This document shows, in pieces, positions 35,827 through 45,425 of a stretch of 64,000 nt of DNA. The translations under genes and the position numbers were made by a program. Below the pieces are notes generated by a model. It saw only the letters and a list, made by a program, of their open reading frames with translations. It searched no databases and was not told where the DNA came from. How positions within the stretch are numbered: position 1 is the stretch's first letter; every line of letters starts with the position of its first letter. The stretch is from Metaphire vulgaris (taxonomy: Eukaryota > Annelida > Clitellata > Crassiclitellata > Megascolecidae): assembly GCA_018105865.1 (NCBI GenBank), contig CM030862.1, forward strand, positions 12,175,574-12,239,573, in the 5' to 3' direction.

Positions 35827-36080
35827 TATTGTTGTTAATGAGATGGTGTTGTCGTTCTAGGTTTGTCCAGTGCACCCACTCGCGCATACACCACATAACT
35901 CAGGCCGACTATGACGAATTCGTGAGCATCGTCTGTAGCGCCCGCAATGCCTTCTGCATGACACCGGACGGACTGGCACAGTTCAACGAGATGCTTCAGG
36001 GCCTGCGCCGGTCGAAGTCGTGCAAGCGCGAACTCTGGCAGCGCATCATCGCCGCTCTGCACAACTCGTCAACTATCTGA
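21638..36080 (+). CDS. ZSWIM8: ZSWIM8, SWIM-finger substrate receptor of a cullin-RING ubiquitin ligase
   Basis: Orthologue of ZSWIM8 (Dora in fly, EBAX-1 in worm), which recruits targets such as microRNA-engaged Argonaute to an Elongin B/C-CUL3 ligase. 24 exons: 21638-21950, 22454-22607, 22783-22877, 23403-23587, 24469-24576, 25174-25255, 25617-25737, 26009-26204, 26476-27378, 27735-27842, 27994-28126, 28352-28518, 28665-28851, 29061-29159, 29591-29715, 30316-30635, 31228-31343, 31661-31856, 32103-32189, 32522-32811, 33176-33494, 33654-34558, 35178-35355, 35861-36080. The sum is 5607 nt, 1868 residues (human about 1840), with every phase matching. The N-terminus has RFSFEDSDRFEEDSLCSW. The SWIM finger is C222xC224xC226 then C236xH238. 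Conserved blocks include LQLRIAFWSFPENEEDIR, LRPLRGREPEG, SWITGQATEIG, LPHAHALNPNEIQRALVQCK and the C-terminal SKSCKRELWQR. Exons 9 and 22 are Ser- and Pro-rich and poorly conserved. Intron 10 appears to be GC-AG. Confidence 0.96.
22950..23165. repeat. Dispersed hAT-like repeat (pair of 39280-39510)
   Basis: Contains GGCGGCCCATGAG, GGCCACATCCGGCCCACC and GGGCACCAGTCATAAAAAA. The MCU-side copy has GGCGGCCCGCAGGCC and GGACACCAGTCATAAAAAA, with similar spacing and shared TTTTCTATTACTTATGAA. Ends resemble the GCGGCCCGC class of hAT repeats. Confidence 0.65.
23287..23367. mobile_element. TTAA-bounded MITE, diverged copy
   Basis: Begins TTAACCCTTATCC and ends GGTAAAAGGGTTAC, interior TCCATTTTACATTACGTTAC. 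The right TTAA is mutated to TTAC. Lies in ZSWIM8 intron 3. Confidence 0.65.
23690..23918 (+). mobile_element. tRNA-type SINE
   Basis: Contains a pol III B-box match (GGTTCGAATCTAACC) near 23720, then GCTGCAGTCTTAGGCAAGTTG, a Leu-rich-core SINE-type sequence, and ends GGCGCTATATAAATCC plus an AT-rich tail. It lies in ZSWIM8 intron 4 and its tail is interrupted by the hAT element at 23919. The tail resembles the LINE 3' end at 7600-7800. Confidence 0.7.
23919..24321. mobile_element. hAT non-autonomous element nested in a SINE tail
   Basis: 403 bp, ends TAGGGCTGTAA and TTACAACCCTA, flanked by a perfect 8-bp duplication ATTACATT (23911-23918 and 24322-24329). The interior carries repeated TATCGCG blocks near both ends. 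No transposase. Confidence 0.92.
25518..25597. mobile_element. TTAA-bounded ~80-bp MITE (main family)
   Basis: 80 bp, nearly identical to the 10978 and 58428 copies. It ends 19 bp before ZSWIM8 exon 7, within intron 6. Confidence 0.85.
29210..29305. repeat. (ATT)n/(ATC)n microsatellite in ZSWIM8 intron 14
   Basis: A run of ATT followed by ATC units, immediately after exon 14. Confidence 0.95.
30785..31030 (-). mobile_element. LINE reverse-transcriptase tail fragment
   Basis: The minus-strand frame reads FNYKPEGRRSKGRLKRRWVD, then GLEEDL. This is the basic motif (KPEGRRxxGRPxxRWxDxxEEDL) found near the C-terminus of many LINE ORF2 proteins. It is truncated at both ends and lies in ZSWIM8 intron 16. 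Confidence 0.75.
31479..31639. repeat. Long inverted repeat (hairpin) in ZSWIM8 intron 17
   Basis: Left arm 31479-31522 contains GTTATTAATAGTCCTGGGGA; right arm 31596-31639 is its complement (TCCCCAGGACTATTAATAAC). Arms of about 44 bp with few mismatches surround a 73-bp loop. The structure ends about 20 bp before exon 18. It could be a foldback MITE. Confidence 0.88.
34800..35121. mobile_element. pogo/Tigger-like MITE in ZSWIM8 intron 22
   Basis: Starts TACAGTAAAACTTCGTTATG and ends TATAATGAAGTTCTACTGTA, with subterminal repeats (GTACGTTATATCCGAGG, TATAACCGAG). TA at both edges fits a Tc1/mariner-type target. Confidence 0.8.
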
Positions 36081-37334
36081 AGTGTGCGCTCGATCGTATA
36101 CGACGCACTTCGGATTTCATTCGCGCACTGGCCGTTGAGTTTGGCGTTTAGGGTTACTATGGGTTGGTTCGATGTGTCGTACGTACGATATTTCGTTGTT
36201 CTTTTGTTGTCCAAACCTGTCCTACTGATTTTCCCGTTTGCCGAGATCTTACGCGGTTTGCCACGTTGTCAGTTTGATGTTGTTTTGCTAATTTTGCTAC
36301 CGTTTTATTGATTTGGATTAAATACGTTTGGTCAAATTGTATTGATTTAGTATGATTGCACACAGGGCGCGATTTGTATGGGAGGAAGGGGGATTTCCCC
36401 CCACTGCCGAACTGCATCCCCCTACTGCTACATCCCCCACCACTACATCCCCCTGACTGCTACACTTCCCCAACAACTACATACCCCCCAAGCTTGACAT
36501 TTCTCCCCCCCCCCACTGCTCCAGGTCACAAATCGCAACCTGACTGCACAGATACTGTTAATTGCAAGGGTTGAATTAATTGAGTAATGCGAGAGTATGT
36601 TTCCATTTTTGCGCTACAATTACAGTTTATTGATGAAAGTTTAAATCAGTAGATTGATGTCTCGCGCTGTACATGTATTCGAATATAGTGTATGATATGT
36701 TGAATCTTCACGTGGTCGTAAAGGAAACGTAACTTTGAGCTGAAACCAGCGCTACAATTCGACACTCAATTTTGGGTGCTGATCAACCTTCGACGCAGAA
36801 GAGAGACTTTTGTTTAGCTGACATTTTTCATTTTTTATCATAATGTTCTTTTGTATTTATGGTAATCGGCTACTATCTTAAGATAATTTAATTTAATTGC
36901 GTTGTTAGTATACGTTATTACCGTACTGTTTCATTCAGGTATTTTGTGATGGATTTGACGACGATATCTGTAGTTTATTTATCTTTCGGGTTAATGTGAC
37001 AATTATGGTTTTATGGCTTGTGAAGCAGTGGTGTGGTGTGGATTTTGACACTTCTTTCTCTTGTATTTGAACAGAATTTAGCTGGATTGTGAATTGAGTC
37101 TAGGAGTTGTTTTGCAGCTGTATCTAGAAGCCTGGTATGGGCAATTTGTTTCATTTAGGAGTTTCTTGGTGGGTTGGAAATTGAAGGCAGGAGTGTTGCA
37201 CCACTGAAATTACAAATTAAGTGCTTGTTGTTGCATTGAAAGTGCACAGTATGTGTTGTAGTGCAGATTTTAATAGTTATGTTGCATCCTTATGCTTTAG
37301 AATGATCCAAAGCATTGCACAAGAACACATACTA

Positions 37335-37534
37335 GCGTTGGTGTAGCCACAGGGGGAAGGGCCCCCTATTCTGGATAGGATGTCATGAGATTTGTGCAAA
37401 ACCTTTGAGAAATTTTTTGGGGGTGGGATGATTGGAACAAAATTGATGTGCCAAGAACTCCTTATTTTTTTAAATTTTTTTTAATGAAAAATATTAATGT
37501 CCTCCCCTGTTCTGGAACTCTGGCTACGCCACTG
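37335..37534. mobile_element. hAT-type MITE (related to 59233-59420)
   Basis: Right end GGCTACGCCACTG. The left end is diverged (GGTGTAGCCACAGGGGG). Flanks CATACTAG and CATACCGG match 6 of 8. The interior shares GCAAAACC.TTGAGAAATTT with 59233-59420. Confidence 0.65.
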
Positions 37535-38559
37535 CATACCGGATTGTTTTCCAAGCTCCCCTGTTATTGCCATGTGTTGTGAATTCCGAGCCACGGACTG
37601 TAGTAGAAAGGTGTTTATAGTGATTGTAATGCTATTATTATTAATTTCTTGTTTGTTTACCGTTTATATCTAAATCTGTTTTGTGTCCACTGGTTTTTGG
37701 GCTTGGCACGTCTTCCAAACACAGGGAATTACTACCATAAACTTTTTGCCTGGCCCGATTTAACAATACAGTATATTGCATTCATTTAGGGAATTGGTAT
37801 TGTATTGCAAGCAAAGTTTCTCTGTAGAGTTCAGTAGATTCTGTAGACAAGTAGTTTGTTTTCGTAAGCTGTAATGTAATTGAGGTGACATGGTTATTGT
37901 GAGGTCGTGTCATGTTTACAGGTGTTTTCGATCGCAATGCACATGAGTCACTAGGCAACTTGTTATGAGATTGACTTTGCGTGCGTGCATTTGACGATTT
38001 CTATTGTGGAATTTTAAGAACCGTTAGGTTTGAAAATTTGTGAAGTGTTGAGGGCAGCAGTGTCGTATTACACGCCCCAGTTAGTTGGGGGAAAGTCAGT
38101 TATTTTAGAGGTCCATAGCCAATTTTCCTTACAACCAACCCCCAAGATTTTTATTTAATGGGAGGCAGATATTTCAGCCCCAACATTGGTATCTGTGGGT
38201 CACTCTGTATTGTTGATTTTGCTGGGGGTGGAGGGTTAAGGGGTTTAGAGCCTCCCAAATGGCAGTATTGATAAAAATATTTTGGTTTTAACTTTTAGGT
38301 TAATCAGTTAAGATGTTTGTTTAAATTTTTTCCTTTGATGTTAAGCGCAAGAGAATTCTTAAGAATTTCAATTAATACTAACATATGTATTTGAAATATT
38401 AAACTAATGTGAAAATTCTTTGAGTGAGTCGATGAAAAAAAATGTGTTAGGATAAATTGGTCACCTGTACCTGGGAATTGTACGATGCTAATTCTGAACG
38501 GGCACTGACTGATGCCAAATGCATTAATAAAATGAAATGGCGCTATAGAAGCTCTTTAG

Positions 38560-38745
38560 TTAGTTAATGTAATGTTATCATCCTTCAACTGTTTCCAGTT
38601 GCTGATTTTTCTATGACAGTCTTCATCAATCTCTGTCTCCCATCTGTCTTCCAGTGAATACTGGCTTTCTTAGATCCTTGTCAAAGACAATCTATCCATC
38701 TTCTTTTTTTGTCTTCCCTTTCAGTTTGCATTTGAGGAAGTATCC
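38560..38745 (-). mobile_element. LINE reverse-transcriptase tail fragment (frameshifted)
   Basis: The minus strand reads KKRRWIDCL, then after a frameshift KDLRK and WKTDGRQ, similar to the tail at 30785-31030 (RRWVDGLEEDL, KTDGRHR). It ends beside a CTATAGCGCCATTT tail. Decayed. Confidence 0.55.
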
Positions 38746-39006
38746 CCCCCCTTCTGAAATCCTGGCTATGCCACTGGTGTCACCTACACACAGGCCATGC
38801 ATTTTATTTTTTAAAACGTCACAAGTGTCCCAGAACAAGAGGCAACCCCCTCACACCGTGCACACAGTTACTACAGTACCTGCCAATCGGTTACATTGAC
38901 ACCTGAAGGTTTTTTACGTCTAAAAATCCCAAGTAGAATTAGTACGCAAACATTTCCTTTTGATCATGTAGCAGATAATTGAAAATATTGTCCGCCTATA
39001 CGTGAG

Positions 39007-40418
39007 CTATGCCTTGCACAAGGAGTTTGTCGAGGAGGCGGTCCGTGGGAGGTACGAAGGACTGATCTTGTTTTCGAGAGGATTGCGAAGTCTTTCGAGG
39101 TCGAATTCAAGTCGAGCTTTCTCCGATTGTAGCTGGTTGTACCTTGTAACGTTGAAGGAATTTTCTCTCGCCAGCCGATGTATTGTCATTACAACTTCCC
39201 TGTTGTAGGCATCGGGATATGCGTAGTCCTACAAGAAATCATATTCGTTTTAAATTCCTAATGGAATATATGTACACGGTAGCGGAGGTATTCAACTGTG
39301 GCGGCCCGCAGGCCAGATACGGTCCGCCAGGGGTTGCAAAATGGCCCGTAAAGATACTGAAAATAGTCCACAACTGTTTTCTAATGCATATGAAATATTT
39401 TTAAATGTCTTGTTTTCAACTTGTTTTCTATTACTTATGAACTATATTTTCTAACTAAAAGATTTTTGCAACTGGTCCTTGGACACCAGTCATAAAAAAT
39501 TGGCAATTCGTGAAATTTAGTTGCATACCTTGGAATATAGTATCCCAATAGTAATAGCTACGGTATTTTTAGGTGGCTGTAGTGGGCGTCCATTCCTACA
39601 TGCTCTACAATGCATTGCTGAGAAAGAACCTTTATATCAAGTTCTTATTGCTTTCGTTACCAATATTATCTATCTGAGATAAATCACTAATTACCAATGA
39701 AGTACCGCTCACCTGTATGGTGAGTAGGTGGTACGCAAACATGGCCATTGCTGTTCCATAGGTCACAAAGTAGGTAACAGGTTCCATGATATCCCACGAG
39801 TACTCCCACCAAGTCAGACGTGCCAGGAAACCGAACTGCACTCCCATTAGGGCAAGACCAACCCAGGACAATGCACGAGTGCGCCTTGTAGCCTTCAGGT
39901 GGAGTTCTTTCCTTATCTAAACCGCACAAAAAGTGCAAGGACAAAAAAAAGAACGGCACAATTCAAATTTTCGTCACTATACAGTCACTAATAATCTTCA
40001 AGCAGTGTTTATTCTAGGCCTTCTGGGGGGGGGGGTATTTGCCCCAAAGTTTGAATTTTCCCCAATTTTTTTGACATTTTGGCAAGTAGTATGACCTCCC
40101 CAATGTCTGTTCCCCCCCAAACAATGTTAAACTAACCCCAATGTCTAGGTAGCTAGAAAAGCCACTGCTTTTCAAGTTACATCGTTTAAAAGGAATAGAA
40201 ATCATCTATAAGTCTCAATCAAAGGTTAACTTCTGTACCTTTTCAAGAGGTTCCAGTTCGACTTTGACTACCTCAAGGCGAGCCAAAAGATGGCGCTGCT
40301 GTATTGTATGGTACTGACCACTGTGCAACGCCCGGAAAAGTCGAGCTACGGTATCCTTAACATCGCACAATTCTTCTGCCTTTTCATTTGATACAAAACC
40401 ATCTATAACACGATATAC

Positions 40419-40461
<43 letters not shown>

Positions 40462-41664
40462 CTGTAATTTTAATTTGCCACTAATCAACCACTAGACTAT
40501 ATTGGCAATATTAATAATGGAGGGTATACATTGTAAAGATTTTTAAAACCTTTAAAACAATCAGACATCTGATAGATATCCAAAATGCGGGTCCAGATTC
40601 TTTGTAGGCATCGACTGGGCTTCAATCGGTGCAAATATGAAGGCCCTACGACACCACAAATTTTCGCTAAAATTTCGGAAAAAATCCATGGACTATAGTC
40701 CATGAAAATTTTTCGGGCGACCCAAAAAGTCATGTCGATATTTCACCCAAATTTCTATTTAGAACCCTCAAACACTTTGCAGTGATGCCAGTGGACTAAA
40801 AAAATCCGTCACTTTCCACCTTATTAATGTGTCTATAGACTCCATCTTTGTTGTGTCGAACCGTACTAGAATGGTCAATATATTCTGTGTCAATTTTTTT
40901 CTAGAGCATTCGAAATGACACGAAAAATAATGAGCCATTTGAAATGAAACTAAACAAAGTCTTTCAGAAATCTATTCTCTGTCAAATGTCTAAAAATCAA
41001 TCGAGACATAAGAGGGGGCTTAAGAGAGCTGGTTTCTTTTATTACAGGTTTTATAGACCACAGAAATATATAAAATTAATCAATAAATAATACCTCAGGC
41101 AAAATTCTGAATGCCAAGCACTTTTGATATACAAGAGATAGTGCCCTAATTTTTGAAAAAACGTGATTACTAGGTCCTCTTCACTTGACTGTCAAAAGTG
41201 CTAGCCATTCACACGTCTGTCAATACCATTCTCTGCTGTTTAAAAATGTCAAATTTAATACCCTGTTTGTGCTACAGTAGGCTATAGATATGCAAAAATT
41301 CAGAAGAGTGATGAAACGAATTAAAACCACATATTCTTGTGTCTCCGTCCACTTTTACAAAACTATACAAATACCGGTAATCTCATTATTCAAGGAAAAC
41401 AACTACATTTTAACCAGAAAATCACAGTATTATTGCCTAAAACTACCAGACTTTTGCTAAATATCCATGATACAGGTTTGATTGTATCTTGCAGTCGACA
41501 TGGGTACAGTACAGACAGCAAAGCTGCCGTAAACGAAATGCAATAACTGCAGGACCATATGAATATTCAAAAGCAGCGCAATCAATCCAGGGCCTATCAC
41601 GCTCCAACAGACGCCTAGACGGGGGGCTTTAAGTGTCATTTATAATATATATACATATATATAC

Positions 41665-41714
<50 letters not shown>

Positions 41715-44700
41715 GATGATACGGCTCAAGGGTCCTCCTTGAAAGCTGCAATTACAGATTCCCGGACGTAAGGCGTTCAGCTTGAACAATAACGATGCAT
41801 TGTATCTTTTGCACTGCCTGTATGCATCCGTGTTCCATGCTGTCCTCCTCCTCCTCCTCCTCCTCCTCTTCAATCTATCGTAGAAGATCCACTTCTATCC
41901 TGTTTCACGTCAAGCATAATCTCGCACGAAGGCGGCATTTCGGGCGGCCCGACGACCTCTCGGCATTCGCAGCACGGCTCCAGGAATGTCAAGGAGATTA
42001 GCATTGCCATCCGACGGTCAAACTGCTCGAAATTTCTGCTCACGAGTGCGCACTCTTCGAGCAGTGAGGTGAGCAAGACTGGGAATTGTTCTCACCAAAT
42101 TCCAACAACTGCATAATTTCCAAGTAAATAAGCGTACGTAACGTTGAATTTTGCGTTCAGCATACACCGTACAGCAGTATGTAATGCTGCATTTTATGGC
42201 TATACAATAGGGAATTTTGTATGCAGTATATAATCCATAATCCATACCAGTCAAATGCCATGAGATGGACACTTTTAACAGCCCATACATTCATCACATG
42301 AAGATATTAAATTCCAAGCCAAATGAACAAATATCCGGAGGCAGAATTCTTTGTAAATCGGAAAACTCATTTTCTGGATTTTATTAAAAGAGAGGCGCGA
42401 CTAGATTCAGAAAAAAAGCACGTCTCATCCGATATACACATCTCTGCATCAGTAAATCATTCCTCTATGTCCCACAAGAATGCTGACAAAATTGAGTAAG
42501 AATCCAATAACGTTAGTGGAGCCAAAAAAGTGTCCGTGTTAACCAAATGTCAACGTTAACAGTCAACATGTTAACATCACTGCATTTCACATTGGATAGA
42601 AATCAAGCTTCGGTACTATTTTTGCATTTTGCACTGTATCACATTAGGTGATATCTACAGGATGGCGCAAAAAACCGGACTAGTCACATTTAGGTCTGCA
42701 TTTAATCAAGTCCGGTTTTTTGCACCACCCTGTATATGTTTATCGTATAACAGTGTTAATGCATATTATACTGCTTAAAATAGACGTATTACCTGCTTCA
42801 CCTTGCTCAGGTATTCGGACAAGAAACCGGTTGTCATTGATTTTGAGGTAGAAGTTGTTTTTGACGAGGACATCTACCGTGGTGAGGCCAGGTATGAGTT
42901 CCCCACCTAAAAGGAAAATCAAAATTCTGTGAATTTCTGCCTTTACACATCACAAGTCAATTTACAAGAAACCCTGCCAAAAAAACACGAACACTACAAC
43001 TATAAACATTGAAATAAACAAATACAAGATGAAAATAATAAGAAAATCATCTTTAATGTTTATCTTTGGGCAAGCAATAAATGTACAAAACGTTCAAAAT
43101 ATTTCAAAGGATAAACTTTATCCCTCAGATCAAGATAGAATTACAGTCAAACTCAGTCACTCACATTCAAGAGAAAAGCCTGAGATTAATTAAGCACAGA
43201 TGACATTATATTAACAAATGTTGAAACTGGTATTGATAACAATATTAGTCTAGTTAAAAATGAATCTAAGTCTATGCCGGCAGGCCAAAGGTTATGCTTA
43301 ACCCTTTTACAGTTAGCCCCAAGACTACTCATCCATTTTACATTATTCTACAAATAAGTGAATTAGTAAAGGGTTAAATGAGGTTGTAATTTGTAATATT
43401 AAAATACGCTTGATTCAAACTTGGCTAAAAATTCACACTTTGAAGCAAACTCAGTGTGACCCAGAGCAAGCACTCAGTTACAAGAGGCTTTAACCCCTTA
43501 ACCGTGTATTTAACTGTAACTCAATGTAAAATGGACGGATATATCCGGGAATTCCAGTTAAGGGGTTAATAAATAAAATAGTGTTAAGCCTTGATAAAAA
43601 TATCACGTAGAGATAAATCAGTATTCACTCAGGACTGTCGCATTACAAATAAAGTTGAAAAGAAATAGAATGCTTTAATAAACTACTGTACGTGTCAGTT
43701 CACCTTCTGTGTAAGCCTCGACGTGTCCGATGGCGGAATCTTCGAGCTTCAAAAACGACACGAAATCCGACAGTGTGTTGGCGAGCGGCTTCAAAACAAA
43801 TCTGCACTTCTCGTGGCGCGAAGGCAGCGGAACGCAAAAGACCGGCAGGCCGTCGAGTCTGTGCACCACGATTTCTAAAATATCCAATAAATTCTCGCTG
43901 GTCTCGTTCGGTTCTTGTTTCCGGTTCTGGCGTACTGTACGTCTCGGCAAACGGTCGCGATCGGGACCTCGCGTGATTTGCCGGTTAAGATCGGCGGCGT
44001 AAATAATGAACGGACGAACGCGGCCGCGCGCGAGGCCGGTCTGCGACCGCCAAAGACGATTCCTTTCCGCGGGATCTTGTCTCCACGGCAACGTTTTCCT
44101 GTCGGTACACCACTCTTCGGGGAGCACTTTCGGGGGGGGGGGGGGGAAACGGTGTCGAAATCTGTCCCGGGATGAACATTTTGCTGTCTGCAAAAAACTT
44201 GCCTACCTTCCCCCCTCAAATGCAAATCTCATTTGCGTTCACCAAGGTGTAGAAATGTCCCGGCTCAAAATGAATGGGTCAATATTTTTGGAAAAATTGA
44301 CGGAAGCATTTGTCATGCGGCAGGAACATAAAGGAAAGGAATGCGATATGGTGACCACATTCCATGTAATACAAAACACTACCGTAATGACCATAAAAAA
44401 GGTCTACGTGAAAATGCTATGTGTGTAGACCACATTACAGCACATCAAGCTCTCAAATAAAATAGAAAAAATATTTTTTATGCAGAAATAACCTATATAA
44501 AGTAGAAATACCCCATTTTGAAAAACAAAACATAGACAAAATTAAAAATATAACACAACGTGCTAAAAACAACGAGTATGCGAAAAGTGACAGCATCAGA
44601 ATACATCAAATATATCTAAGATTTGCTTGAAAACATGGAGACAACATTGTCAAATTACTCCAGAAACCCACAACCGACTTTCAGCATAATGAATGCATCG

Positions 44701-45171
44701 ATGATCAATATTTCTATTTAAAAAATGCTGCTTATGCATTCATGAAACCAATAAGGTTTAACATAGCACTCAATCAGTTATAGACTATATACTTCATCAT
44801 TATTTTGGAATCAGAAAGCACAACATCTGATAGGGTCTGCTATTTACCACTGGATCATTGCCACCCGATACAACCATGTTAAACGGATCTATAAAGCTGG
44901 CTAATGGCTAGTTCTGTTCTGCTCTGTGCCCGAAACAATATCAGTGTTTGTACATGATATCAGTATCATATCCTGATAAGCAGCGGATACTGACTGACTG
45001 GTCTGACAATCGCCTGCTATCTGTATTAATCATGTAAAGATCAGACAAAATTCATAGACTCTTCTAAAGTTGCAAGCTGTGACAGTATTAGAATAGAATA
45101 TATTCGGGTTGTAGTGTTACAACATCAATAAAAGTCTGATAGGAAAATGACAGTCAATTTCTAGGAAACTG

Positions 45172-45202
<31 letters not shown>

Positions 45203-45375
45203 TGTATGTATGTATGTATGTATGTATATATGTATGTATGTATATGTATATATGCACATATTATATATATATATATATATATAATATAAATGTAATACAA
45301 TAATAAATGTAATAATGTAATAATAAAAATATAAATGTAATACAAGTGGTTTTTACTTTTGCATTGCACAGTATG

Positions 45376-45425
<50 letters not shown>

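Larger units (their letters stand above)
36081..39006. other. Interval between the convergent ZSWIM8 and MCU 3' ends
   Basis: Probably includes both 3' UTRs. No additional exon seen. Contains a C-rich low-complexity block (36390-36510), a hAT-type MITE (37335-37534) and a LINE tail (38560-38745) followed by a fragment ending GGCTATGCCACTGG near 38776. Confidence 0.5.
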
